64,000 bases of DNA, from assembly GCA_963769845.1 (NCBI GenBank), contig CAVYNL010000020.1:1-64000 (forward strand), written 5' to 3'. Shown piece by piece: positions 1 through 8,005 of this stretch. This stretch comes from JBGQMW01 sp963769845. Its GTDB lineage: Archaea > Thermoproteota > Bathyarchaeia > Bathyarchaeales > Bathycorpusculaceae. Each line of letters opens with the position of its first letter. Within the stretch, counting starts at the first letter, position 1. The translations under genes were made by a program, and so were the position numbers. Below the pieces are notes generated by a model that saw nothing but the letters and a program-made list of their open reading frames with translations, had not been told where the DNA came from and ran no database searches.

Positions 1-97
1 ACTGATTGCAGAAGTAGTAGGATTTGCCCATGTATTCAGATTTCAATGCTGCTGTTTTCTCATCCACATTCATCCCGCAAACTGGATCCTTAACCAT
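1..97 (-). CDS. YHS-domain metal-binding protein, N-terminal part (runs off the window)
   Basis: Reading leftwards from an ATG at 97, the product begins MVKDPVCGMNVDEKTAA and continues to a GKSYYFCNQ stretch. This is the YHS signature (DPVCGM, then YYFC), a small metal-binding module often found with copper or heavy-metal ATPases. A strong SD (GGAGGTGA) lies just upstream. The start is only 18 bases past the stop of the ATPase gene on the same strand, so the two are probably co-transcribed. Only 32 residues are in the window. It could be a stand-alone metallochaperone-like protein or the start of a second YHS-ATPase. Confidence 0.8.
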   Translation of the reverse strand, partial: MVKDPVCGMNVDEKTAALKSEYMGKSYYFCNQ

Positions 98-114
98 GTT
101 TATCTTCACCTCCA

Positions 115-2225
115 TCATTTCTTGGTCTGCTCATTCAGCTTCTCAAACTTGAATTTCGACAATTTCAACAATGCAGAGTTGGTGACCACTGTCAACGAGC
201 TGATGGCCATCGCTCCGGCAGCGAATATTGGGTTCATCAATCCAACTGCAGCCACTGGAATCATTACCGTATTGTATATGAATGCCCAGAACAGGTTGGA
301 GTTGATTTTGGTCATAGTCTTCTTACTCAACTCCACGGCTAGCGCCACATCTCGCAAGTCATCCTTGATTAGCACTATTCCGCCTGTTTCTTTCGCGATG
401 TCAGTTCCGCTTCCGATTGCTATTCCAATATCGGCTTGAGCCAAAGCTGGGGCATCGTTTATGCCGTCGCCAACCATCGCGACCGTTTTCCCTTCGCTCT
501 GCAGTTTCTTAATCGCATTGACTTTCTCCCAAGGCAGCACATTGGCTATCACATGGTCAATATTGAGTTGCTTTCCGATCGCTTTGGCAGTTGTCTCATT
601 GTCACCGGTCAACATAGCTACCTCCAACCCCATGCTCTTCAACTTGCTTATCGCTTCAACTGCATTCTCTTTCGGCGTATCCATAGCGGCAACGACACCT
701 GCAGGTTCACCGTTCACCGCAAGAATCATCACCGTCTTGCCTTGTGCTTCCAACCTCTCAAGGTCCTGCTCCACTTGTTTGATCGAAACTTTCTCACTCT
801 GCATGAGTCTTCGATTTCCAAGCAATATTCTCTTGTTCTCGTAAGTGCATCTGACTCCGTGACCTGGTACTGCCTCAAACGATTCTGCGTCAGGAATACC
901 TGACTCACTCTGACTTGCTGCGTTCAATATTGCCTCTGCCAGCGGATGCTCCGAACCCTTCTCAGCAATCGCTGCAAGTCTCAACACATCCTTTTCCTCG
1001 TAGCCGTTGTAAACTACGATGTCGGTTACTGATGGCTCGCCCTTCGTCAGCGTTCCTGTCTTGTCAAAAACAACTGTTTTCAATTTTCTGGCTCTCTCAA
1101 CATATTCACCGCTGCGAAGAAGGATACCATATTCCGCCCCTTTGCCTACACCCGCCAATATAGCTGTGGGAGTTGCGATACCCAGGGCACATGGGCAAGC
1201 AATTAACAATACGGCAAGCAGCACGAAGAACGCAGCCGAGAAACCACTTACGACATACCAGTAGGCGAAAGAAACAGCCGCAACGGAGAAAACTATGGGA
1301 ACGAATTTCCCGACAACTCTATCGGCAAACTTTTGCACAGGAGCGCTCGAAGCCTGCGCTTCCTCAACCAAATGCACAATCTGTGCGAGTGCCGTCTCTT
1401 CTCCAATCTTGGTCACCTTGACTCTTAGAAGCCCAGTCTTGTTTATAGTGGCACCTATGACCTCGCTTCCAACGTTCTTCTCGACAGGTATGCTTTCGCC
1501 CGTGATTATTTTTTCATCAACCGAAGAATACCCAGCTATGACCGTGCCGTCTGTCGGTATCTTTTCGCCTGGCTTAACAATTAGAACATCGTCCACTTGC
1601 ACCTCATCTATAGGCACTTCAACTTCTTTGCCGTCTCTGAGAACCGTTGCGATTGTGGGTTGGAGTTCAAGGAGTCTTCGGATCGAAGCAGCTGATCTTC
1701 TCCTTATGCTCTCCTCGATGTACTTGCCTAAGAGAACGAAAGCCAATATTCCAACGGCAATCTCCAGATAACCTTCTCCGCCGTGCACTAAATCTGGGAG
1801 GAAAGCGTACGCGGCGCCGTAGGTCCATCCAGCCACCACTCCTGCGGACACCAGCACATCCATGTTGATCGCACGGTTTCTAAGCGAACGGTAGGTCCGA
1901 CGATGATGCTGCGGCCGGCCCACCACACGACAGGCGTCGATATTATGAAGAGTGCTAGGTTGTAGATTTTGAGGCCGCCAACGAGTGTGAAGGACATAAG
2001 TACGGCTACGATGCCGAACAGAATCGCCACTCTGAGTCCTGCTACGGCTATCACGCCCGCGAGTGTAATGGCGACCCTGCGTCTCATTGCCTTAAGTTCT
2101 TGCTCGGGCTGCTCATACACGTCGGCGCATGACTGACTGCAGAAGTAGTACGTGCGATCTCCAATCTTCTTCTTGATCGCCTTATCCTTGTCGACATCCA
2201 TACCGCACACGGGATCTCTTGGCAT
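115..2225 (-). CDS. copA: YHS-domain copper-translocating P-type ATPase (P1B), frameshifted
   Basis: Heavy-metal P-type ATPase that exports a metal ion, probably Cu(I), across the cytoplasmic membrane. Order of parts: N-terminal YHS domain (DPVCGM near residue 4, YYFC near 28), paired transmembrane helices, actuator loop with TGES, CPC ion site in TM6 (CPCALG, about residue 343 of the joined protein), phosphorylation site DKTGTLT (about 387), an HP pair (SEHPLAE), GDGINDAPAL, and C-terminal helices with YN and M-x2-SS residues typical of Cu(I) subtype P1B-1. The reading frame breaks near 1894-1896: residues up to SIIVG are in one frame and YRSLRNRAINMDV onward in another. One missing base there would restore a protein of about 702 residues. 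ATG at 2225 has an SD (GGAGGA). It is divergent from the PadR-type regulator, which suggests metal-responsive control. Either a sequencing deletion or a true pseudogene. Confidence 0.9.
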
Positions 2226-2281
2226 AATGTTCTTCCTCCATTATGATGTGTGTGATTTCCTCTGTTCTCCGAAGTATTTAA

Positions 2282-2302
2282 ATATATCTTATAAAGATAT
2301 AT
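2282..2302. promoter_or_regulatory. Perfect inverted repeat in a divergent promoter (probable operator)
   Basis: ATATATCTT-ATA-AAGATATAT is a perfect 9-bp inverted repeat with a 3-base spacer. It sits in the 103-bp gap between the divergent ATPase and PadR-type genes, 27 bases before the PadR start. It overlaps the only AT-rich, TATA-like stretch. A dimeric PadR regulator binding here could control both directions and itself. The repeat is seen directly; its role is inferred. Confidence 0.6.
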
Positions 2303-2328
2303 GTTTTAAAGATAAATCTGGTGAATAC

Positions 2329-2809
2329 ATGTCTAGCAAAGAAATAGACGAAATTGTCTCCGACTTCTCGCGCTTCTACATTCTGACCATCTTGTACGAA
2401 GGACCACAGCACGGTTACAGCATAATCAGCAAATTCAGAAAGAGGATAGGCAAGGAAATCAGTCCCAGCCTGGTGTACCCGTTTCTCAGTCAACTCGAGA
2501 AAAAGGGCCTAGTGGGATATGCGCTAAAGCCGGTCGGAGAGAAGAAGAGGAAAGTGTTCGAACTGACCGAAAACGGGAAGGAACTCTGCAAGAAATTGTT
2601 CAAACGCTTCTCGGCCCTTGTTTCTGTTGCCATAGAACCGAACTTGGAAGTGTGTGCGAGCTGCGGGTGCAAAGTGTACGAAGGCGGACACAGAGAGACA
2701 ATCAGAGGGAAAGGAAATGACCTTCTGCTGTGTGCATTGCGCTAAGTCCTACAAGAGAGAAACGGCCAGAATCCTCGCAGAAACACAGATGCTCGTAGGA
2801 GATGTATGA
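2329..2809 (+). CDS. PadR-family winged-helix regulator with C-terminal Cys metal-binding tail, frameshifted
   Basis: The N-terminal 90 residues have the PadR pattern (FYILTILYEGPQHGYSI, then LVYPFLSQLEKKGLV), a winged-helix DNA-binding dimer. The tail carries CASCGCKVY...H, and in the next frame FCCVHCAKSY. Joined, these give a Cys pattern like a TRASH or YHS metal sensor. The frame breaks at the AAA run at 2715-2717: frame one stops at 2745, while the shifted frame continues to a stop at 2809. One surplus A explains this. The ATG at 2329 has an SD-like GGTGA. Its position opposite a copper-type ATPase suggests a metal-responsive regulator, which is inference. Confidence 0.75.
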
Positions 2810-3086
2810 AATCATGCCTATCGAAATCTTTGATATTGTCTTACGTATCGGATTGACCCTAGCAACGAGCTTCGTATTTGGAATCATGCTATTGGGTTAT
2901 TGGCGCACAAGAACCCGCAGATTATTATTCGTCACCGCGGGATTCGCGGTCTTCTTCGTCCATGCCCTAATCACGATTCCAGAGCTGTTCAGCGATACCT
3001 ACCAGATCGCCATAAGCGAGAACGTGCATCTCTTCATCCATCTGTTAGCTCTAGTCTTGATAGCGATCGGCATTCTGAAGGATTAG
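2802..3086 (+). CDS. Small three-helix membrane protein
   Basis: A 94-residue hydrophobic protein with three predicted membrane helices (IVLRIGLTLATSFVFGIML; LLFVTAGFAVFFVHALI; VHLFIHLLALVLIAIGIL) joined by short charged loops. The ATG overlaps the restored stop of the regulator by 8 bases (ATGTATGA), which implies translational coupling. An alternative ATG at 2814 also lies behind the GTAGGAGA sequence. I do not recognise the family. Its place between two regulators in a metal-ATPase cluster suggests a sensor or transport accessory role. Confidence 0.65.
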   Translation: MYEIMPIEIFDIVLRIGLTLATSFVFGIMLLGYWRTRTRRLLFVTAGFAVFFVHALITIPELFSDTYQIAISENVHLFIHLLALVLIAIGILKD

Positions 3087-3092
3087 GGCTTC

Positions 3093-3643
3093 ATGTTCAA
3101 AGATGAAATCCTGGAAAATGAAAAAAGAAGAAGAATCTATACCTTAGTAGAGGGAAGTCCAGGTGTTCATCTTCGTGAAGTTAGAGACTTTTGGACATGC
3201 CCCTGACTACATTAGATTATCACCTTGGCTACATGACCAGGAAAAAGATCCTTTTCGCGGAGACAGAAGACCATCACAAAAGATATTACACGAAGCCCCT
3301 TGACTCTGAAGACAAAGAAGTGCTGTCAGCGCTGAGACAGAAGAGGATGAGGGAAATCGTTCTCATAATCTTAGCGAAAGGGAAAGCAAATTATCAACTA
3401 CTTATAGAGCAGCTTGGACTGTCACAGTCAACGTTGTCATCATATCTCAAGTATCTAGTGGGCAAAAACATCCTCGTTAAGGAGAAGATCGGCTACGAAA
3501 ACCTCTACACCGTTCGAAACGAAGACAGGGTCGCAAAAGTGTTGATAGCGTACAAACCCAGCTTCGTGGATAAGCTTGTAGACAGCACATTGGACATTTG
3601 GATGGAGACACACTTCCGTAAAGAGAAACCCGAGCCCAGTTAG
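3093..3643 (+). CDS. Double winged-helix (ArsR/MarR-like) transcriptional regulator, frameshifted
   Basis: Two winged-helix domains in tandem. The first begins FKDEILENEKRRRIYTLV and includes HLREV followed by LLDMPLTTLDYHL. The second contains KANYQLLIEQLGLSQSTLSSY and the wing GYENLYTV. This is the layout of archaeal predicted regulators with two HTH domains (COG3398-like). The first frame ends at 3206 and the second opens at 3191. One base missing near 3186-3188 joins them into a protein of about 183 residues. The ATG lies 6 bases after the preceding stop, so it is part of the same operon. Target unknown; metal-ATPase control is a guess from context. Confidence 0.7.
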
Positions 3644-3683
3644 CGCGCGCATGTTTGGCTGGGGGGGGGCTTTGTACTAATCC

Positions 3684-3713
3684 GTTTCATCTTTTGTTCG
3701 ACCGTGTTTATAC
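3684..3713 (+). promoter_or_regulatory. Promoter with GTTTCAT upstream motif and TATA box
   Basis: GTTTCATCTTTTGTTCG at 3684-3700 is followed by GTTTATAC (TATA-like, about 3706-3713). A transcript would start near 3735, just ahead of the SD (GAGGTGA) and the GTG at 3751. Close relatives of the upstream motif occur at 4243 and 6020. A run of nine G lies just upstream at 3661-3669. Confidence 0.5.
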
Positions 3714-3750
3714 GCGCGCTATCGTCTTTTTTTCCTTTGAGGTGAAAATC

Positions 3751-4172
3751 GTGAATAGGATTCAACTTCGACTTATTGTGGTTATCATTTCGATATTTAT
3801 GGCGACAGCTGTTCTCATTACGTGGCAGGTTTTCGATTCTGCTGCGTATGGGAAAAGCTGGCGAACGGTTGCAGGCCCATGGGTGGTTCATAAGGATAGG
3901 CCACATTACATCACGGACGTCTTCCATGTGACAAGCGCTGAATGGCGCATATATTTGGTAGCTAATGCTACAACCTATCCGTATACGGGGACAATGAACG
4001 TAAAAATCTTCGATTACTACTCAAACACTATAGTGAAAGAGGTAGACGTGCCAGTTTCGGCCAGCATAATTCAGCCTACGTTTCTATGAACCTGAAAAGC
4101 GGATTCTATATAGACTTTACAATGCTCGGCGACACTATCTTTTGGCATGCTTCCGTAGAGGAATATACGTAA
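3751..4172 (+). CDS. Membrane-anchored extracellular protein, frameshifted
   Basis: An N-terminal hydrophobic segment (LRLIVVIISIFMATAVLI) is followed by a beta-rich extracytoplasmic domain containing WRIYLVANATTYPYTGTMNV. The frame changes near 4058: the first frame stops at 4089, while the next continues as GQHNSAYVSMNLKSGF to a stop at 4172, giving about 140 residues. GTG at 3751 is chosen because GAGGTGA lies just ahead of it and the hydrophobic helix follows directly. No family recognised. Confidence 0.55.
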
Positions 4173-4242
4173 GACACTACGCTTCCAGCGCGCTGAGATC
4201 AAGCGAGGGCTAATGTGTGTAATTCGGTTTTTGTTCTACTCT

Positions 4243-4612
4243 GTTTCATGTTTTGTCCGTTGCTACTTATAGGCACAGAATGAGAGGTTTGGAGTTGGAG
4301 GTCGAGAACAAGTCGGCAAACCTGTTCTTCAAGAAGGGCTCGTCAAGGTCTGAAGCAAGTTGAAGACACTCCTTCTCCCTTTCTCCTTTCGGCTGTTTCA
4401 GACCTCTGCGAGAACCCAAGAAGAAGAGTTGTGCTGATAGGAAAAAGGTGGAGAAGAATGAGTAGACAGGCGTTGCTAGAAGAAAAACACGTTCTGCTGA
4501 AGAATGAGCTTGGGGAAAATTTGCAGAAGAAACATGCTTTGGAATTGGAAATCACAAAACAGTTTGAGGAACTGAAAAGATTGGAGATTTCGCTAGAGAA
4601 GCGCGCTCATTC
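4243..4612 (+). repeat. Duplicated small-ORF cassette, copy A
   Basis: This stretch shares long blocks of near-identity with copy B (about 6020-6400). Both contain a GTTTCAT promoter motif, a TATA box, a leader with GTCGGCAAACCTGTTCTTCA, a GCGAGAACCCAAGAAGAAGAG block, an SD-led start and a coiled-coil ORF. TATA-like CTTATAGG is at about 4266-4273. The duplication is visible directly. Neither copy has transposase genes or clear terminal repeats. Confidence 0.75.
4280..4363 (+). CDS. Possible 27-residue leader peptide (or non-coding leader)
   Basis: An ATG-initiated ORF, MRGLELEVENKSANLFF and onward, lies in the conserved leader. Copy B keeps the same frame over the matching stretch (6067-6141) and most differences are conservative, which hints at coding. 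However, the TATA box at about 4266-4273 predicts a transcript start near 4295, inside this ORF. So it may be leaderless from an internal TTG, or it may be a structured leader RNA. Confidence 0.25.
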   Translation: MRGLELEVENKSANLFFKKGSSRSEAS

Positions 4613-4679
4613 GTCGCCACGATATAATCTTGGAGCACTCATGCCTGAAACCATGGTCCTAGCGGCCGCGGAGGGCTAA
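4458..4679 (+). CDS. Small coiled-coil protein (cassette copy A)
   Basis: A 73-residue, charged, heptad-like helical protein (EEKHVLLKNELGENLQKKH, then QFEELKRLEISLEKRAH) with a short non-helical tail. ATG at 4458 follows an SD (AGGTGGAG), which excludes the upstream in-frame ATG at 4431. The paralog at 6249-6409 ends shortly after the matching SLEK.AH, so the last 20 residues here are an extension. No known family. A coiled-coil adaptor or a toxin-antitoxin-like small partner are possibilities, neither supported by sequence. Confidence 0.5.
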   Translation: MSRQALLEEKHVLLKNELGENLQKKHALELEITKQFEELKRLEISLEKRAHSSPRYNLGALMPETMVLAAAEG

Positions 4680-4747
4680 TAAACGCGCGCTCGTGAACGG
4701 TCAAGTTGTTGCAAAACAGGTCAACAATAACAATGGAGGTGATACAT

Positions 4748-5878
4748 TTGGCGTCGAAAAAGGATTTGGCGATTGTCGTCTTGATTACTTTCTCTGTCAC
4801 GGCAATGTTGTTCATGATATTTCCCTCTCACAGCCTGTCAGACGCTAACTCCTACAACCCGTTGCTGGACGTGAACGGTGACGGCGTGATCGACTTCCGC
4901 GATATTAGCGCAGTGGCCAGAGCGTTCGGTGCCCAAGGAACACCGATCAACAAGACCGCTGATCTCCCAGGCCTTTATGCAGCCGTGAAGGATTCAGTCG
5001 TTATGGTCGTTGGAGAAACAGCTACGGGGACAGTCCAAGGTTCAGGCTTCGTCTACAACTACTCGGGCACGATGGTCGTACTGACAAACAATCACGTTGT
5101 CTACGGAACCACAAGCCTCAGCGTTAGGTTTTCAGACGGAGACGGCTACGGTGCCTCTGTGAAGGGCACGGATCCATACGCCGACTTTGCCGTCGTCACG
5201 GTCAATGCGCCATCGTCTGAGTTCAAGCCCATCAGCATTGGAAACTCCTCAGCGTTAAGTGTAGGTGAACCCGTGATTGCCATCGGAAACCCATACGGCC
5301 TGGTTGGTTCTCTGACCACCGGCGTAGTCAGCGCTCTTGGGAGAACATTGACAGAAGACTATACGGGCAACTTTACGATAGGCAACATCATACAGACAAG
5401 CTCACCGATAAACCCTGGCAACTCTGGCGGACCCCTACTGAATTATGATGGCGAAGTCGTAGGCATCACCGCAGCCATCGTGAGCAACTCTCAAGGCGTG
5501 GGCTTCGCCGTCCCCTCAAATACTCTGCTCAAGGAAATCTCGGCGTTAATGGTAAACGGAACCTACACGGCTCATTCATACCTGGGCGTTTCAGGAACTG
5601 ACATGGACTACTTCACGGCCCAACAGACAGGTTCAACCGTGACGTACGGCTGGAAATTAGCCACAATCGTGCCCGGCGGGCCCTCAGATGGAAAACTAAG
5701 AGTGAATGACATAATAATTGCATTAAACGGCACTCGCATCAGAAACGGAGACGATTTGTCGAGCTACCTTGAAGCAAACACGTTGCCCGGCGAAATCATA
5801 CGAGTACAAGTCATGAGGGCAAATGTGGCAACAGAAGTACCCGTAGGTCTGGGCACGAGACCCTCGCCTCCTGTCTAA
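4748..5878 (+). CDS. Secreted HtrA/DegP-type serine protease with PDZ domain and dockerin-like repeat
   Basis: A 376-residue protein with an N-terminal signal or anchor helix (residues 6-28), then one EF-hand/dockerin-like repeat (DVNGDGVIDFRDISAVARAF, about 41-60), a trypsin-like domain with His116 (TNNHVV), Asp146 (YADFAVV) and Ser226 (NPGNSGGPL), and a C-terminal PDZ domain (PGGPSDGKLRVNDIIIALNG). It probably degrades or refolds damaged exported proteins outside the cell, possibly with Ca2+ bound to the EF-hand loop. TTG at 4748 is preferred because GGAGGTGA (4735-4742) is perfectly placed and the signal helix follows. The triad is intact and there is no frame disruption. Confidence 0.9.
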   Translation: MASKKDLAIVVLITFSVTAMLFMIFPSHSLSDANSYNPLLDVNGDGVIDFRDISAVARAFGAQGTPINKTADLPGLYAAVKDSVVMVVGETATGTVQGSGFVYNYSGTMVVLTNNHVVYGTTSLSVRFSDGDGYGASVKGTDPYADFAVVTVNAPSSEFKPISIGNSSALSVGEPVIAIGNPYGLVGSLTTGVVSALGRTLTEDYTGNFTIGNIIQTSSPINPGNSGGPLLNYDGEVVGITAAIVSNSQGVGFAVPSNTLLKEISALMVNGTYTAHSYLGVSGTDMDYFTAQQTGSTVTYGWKLATIVPGGPSDGKLRVNDIIIALNGTRIRNGDDLSSYLEANTLPGEIIRVQVMRANVATEVPVGLGTRPSPPV

Positions 5879-6019
5879 ACCCTGCCTCCCAACTTCTTTT
5901 CGTGACTTGTACGTTCAGACTTGCGCGCGCTTTTTTGTCAGATTTGTGAAAGATGCAAAGCCTACTTGCTGGATAATGCGCACGCTTACAGCGTTCGGTT
6001 TCGGTTTTTGTTCCAGTCT

Positions 6020-6400
6020 GTTTCATGGGTTTGTCCGTCGCTTTTTATAAGCAAAGAATAAGAAGTTTGGTATTGGAGGTTGAGAACGAGTCGGCAAACC
6101 TGTTCTTCAAAAAGGGCTCGGAAGGGTCTAGGGCACGTTGAAGGGCATTTTTAATAATACCCCTCTCCTTTCTCCTCTTCAGCTGGTCCAGACCTTTGCG
6201 AGAACCCAAGAAGAAGAGAGTTATGCTGACTGAAGAAGGTGGAGAACCGTGGACACGCAAGTGCCGATCGAAAAAAGACATGTCCTGCAAAGAGCGACCT
6301 AGGCGAGAAACTGCAGAAGAAACATGCTTTGGAATTGGAAATCAACAAGCAGTTCGAGGAACTAAAGAGGTTAGAGATTTCACTTGAAAAAAGCGCTCAC
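6020..6400 (+). repeat. Duplicated small-ORF cassette, copy B
   Basis: Second copy of the cassette at 4243-4612. It has the promoter motif GTTTCATGGGTTTGTCCG (6020-6037), TATA-like TTTTTATAAG (about 6042-6051), the same leader block and a coiled-coil ORF. The two copies flank the HtrA gene in direct orientation, 1.8 kb apart. Confidence 0.75.
6067..6141 (+). CDS. Possible leader peptide, copy B
   Basis: A TTG-started 24-residue ORF (LVLEVENESANLFFKKGS...) in the same frame and position as the candidate at 4280-4363. Support is only frame conservation between the two cassette copies. The predicted transcript start (about 6074) falls at an internal TTG. Confidence 0.2.
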   Translation: MVLEVENESANLFFKKGSEGSRAR

Positions 6401-6409
6401 GTAGTATGA
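6249..6409 (+). CDS. Small coiled-coil protein (cassette copy B), frameshifted
   Basis: GTG at 6249 behind AAGGTGGAG reads VDTQVPIEKRHVLQ, then a frame change near 6291 leads into SDLGEKLQKKHALELEINK and on to a stop at 6409. It matches copy A (EEKHVLL...ELGENLQKKHALELEI) through SLEK.AH. About 53 residues if one missing base is restored. Its stop overlaps the next start (ATGA), so it is coupled to the membrane protein downstream. Confidence 0.45.
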
Positions 6410-6693
6410 GCGGAGAAATGACAATGTTTTGTTGCTTAGGGTTAGTTGCCGGATTTGCGGTTGGGTCTGTTCTGGGCGGACCTTTGGCACTCATTGCACC
6501 AGTCGCAGGATTTGGCCTCGGCTTGATAGGAGACTTCACGCTGATTAAACACGGTCTTCACGGCATTCAAAAGAACGCTGAGAAATGGCTACGCAGAAGA
6601 GAGCAGATACCTAGTGGTGATTTGGCCATTGAATCTGGGGGAGACATAACTTCAAAAAACAGCTGCGAGCTTATTAGAGGGCAGGAAACGTAA
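6406..6693 (+). CDS. Small membrane protein
   Basis: A 95-residue protein with a Gly/Ala-rich hydrophobic region of two helices (residues 8-48, LGLVAGFAVGSVLGGPLAL and the next segment) and a polar basic C-terminus. The start overlaps the coiled-coil gene stop by 4 bases, indicating translational coupling. The family is not recognised. Confidence 0.55.
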   Translation: MSGEMTMFCCLGLVAGFAVGSVLGGPLALIAPVAGFGLGLIGDFTLIKHGLHGIQKNAEKWLRRREQIPSGDLAIESGGDITSKNSCELIRGQET

Positions 6694-6708
6694 AGCCAGT
6701 AGGGTGAG

Positions 6709-7131
6709 ATGATGAGTTACGGGGAGCGACCGACCGTTGCAGTGATTTTGTCGATCATAGGCGGAGCATTGATGCTTTTGTGCGGAAGCATGGCGTTTAT
6801 GATGCTCGCTTACCACGGCGAGGATTTTGGAATGATGGATGGGTTCGGCGGAATGATGGGCGGTTACAGGAACATGATGAATGGCCTGGGCTTCTCGTAT
6901 AGTTTAATGAGCGGCCTCATGCTTGTAAGCCTAGTGTCGGGAGTTCTGGTGATCATCGGAGCAGTGATGATAAACATTCACCCATCGCAGAGCAGGACAT
7001 GGGGAATCATAGTATTAGTTTTCTCCATAGTCAGCTTCCTTGGAATGGGGGGCTTCCTGATAGGAGCAGTCTTGGGAATAGTGGGCGGGGCTCTAGCGCT
7101 AAGCTGGAAACCAAAGCCCAAAATTCAGTAG
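6709..7131 (+). CDS. Four-helix membrane protein with Met/Gly-rich loop
   Basis: A 140-residue protein with predicted helices at about 11-33, 62-85, 94-110 and 112-130. The loop between the first two is unusually Met- and Gly-rich (GMMDGFGGMMGGYRNMMNG), a composition seen in some copper-handling or disordered segments. GGGTGAG precedes the paired ATG codons. It lies 15 bases after the previous gene, probably in the same transcript. It resembles generic DUF4064-like tetraspan proteins, but I cannot assign it firmly. Confidence 0.6.
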   Translation: MMSYGERPTVAVILSIIGGALMLLCGSMAFMMLAYHGEDFGMMDGFGGMMGGYRNMMNGLGFSYSLMSGLMLVSLVSGVLVIIGAVMINIHPSQSRTWGIIVLVFSIVSFLGMGGFLIGAVLGIVGGALALSWKPKPKIQ

Positions 7132-7139
7132 TCTTAACG

Positions 7140-7152
7140 ACTGAGACTCAGT
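7140..7152 (+). terminator. Short perfect palindrome after the membrane-protein gene
   Basis: ACTGAG-A-CTCAGT lies 9 bases after the stop at 7131 and is followed by TTTCTT. It could act as a 3' hairpin or terminator. Archaeal termination usually depends on T-runs, so this is weak. Confidence 0.25.
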
Positions 7153-7364
7153 TTCTTGCGTGCGGAAAAAACACAAGGAGAACATTCCATGTGGACCGAC
7201 ACCCAGAAAAATCTAGGCTTCTATCGGACTAACACCCGAACGGGTTCGGATCTGACAGCGCGCGTTAATAACGAAGGGGCACAGAGCCACTACTGAGAAA
7301 ATTAGAACAAGCATTGTATCGCGCACGCGACAAGAGGAGATCAACTTCTTTCTAATCTTAACAT

Positions 7365-7589
7365 TTGTCAATAATCGTTCATATTCTTGACCCGCACCGG
7401 GGGCCCATCCACCGCGCGCGCCCCCGCGTCCAGGTTCTGGCGTCGTTGGTCGAGGAAGCCTCTAAGCTAAGCAAGAGCAAGCTGAAGTGCGGCTGCCGCA
7501 AGACCGGAACACCTGGCCCCTACGGCTGGACCCACCTCATAGACACTGCATGCTACGCCTGGCAGCCACGCGAAGAACCCAAACCGTAG
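7365..7589 (+). CDS. Possible small Cys-containing protein
   Basis: In the 550-base gap 7132-7681 the only plausible ORF is this TTG-started one. Its second half (LKCGCRKTGTPGPYGWTH, then DTACYAW) loosely resembles the CGC-x-H-x-C small protein at 51390. The first part is low-complexity and GC-rich with a CGCGCGC tract, and there is no clear SD. The rest of the gap holds GCGCGC tracts at about 7259 and 7413 and nothing else I can name. Confidence 0.25.
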   Translation: MSIIVHILDPHRGPIHRARPRVQVLASLVEEASKLSKSKLKCGCRKTGTPGPYGWTHLIDTACYAWQPREEPKP

Positions 7590-7681
7590 CGCGTCCAGGC
7601 TACAATGCAGCATAACTTTGAAAAGCGAATAGGCTTAATCCACTTCAGACCTTGGTTGCCAAGCGTACCATCCTTTTTCAT

Positions 7682-7975
7682 TCAAGAAGCCTTCTGCTGT
7701 GTCAGCAGCTCTTCAAGAAACAGATAGCGCTTCAGGAAATCTTGGCCTTTAGCCGTCAGCCACGGGCTCCTCGCACGATGTCCTTTGCCCCTAACCTCAA
7801 CAAAGCCCAGGCGCTTCAAGGTGCCGCAACCACGCGTAGGCAAGACCGACGCGCGCTGGCTCTTCTTTTTCGCTATTTTCTGAAGTGATTTGTGGGGGTG
7901 TTGTGGGTGGTTTCTGAGTCCGAACAGAGCCCAGGACAAGCTTCCTTCGCAAAACACAGCCTTCTCCCAGCCCAA
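7682..7975 (-). CDS. Possible winged-helix regulator, probably truncated or mis-started
   Basis: The C-terminal half (LKRLGFVEVRGKGHRARSPW, LTAKGQDFLKRYLFLEELL) matches the recognition-wing and LT.KG..FL..Y ending common in small archaeal winged-helix regulators. The first 45 residues do not look like a normal helix-turn-helix start, and the gene may be a remnant or frame-disrupted upstream. It sits downstream of, and on the same strand as, the amidohydrolase. Confidence 0.35.
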   Translation of the reverse strand: MGWEKAVFCEGSLSWALFGLRNHPQHPHKSLQKIAKKKSQRASVLPTRGCGTLKRLGFVEVRGKGHRARSPWLTAKGQDFLKRYLFLEELLTQQKAS

Positions 7976-8005
7976 CTCTGGAAAGAAATTTCTGCCGCGC
8001 GCTTC

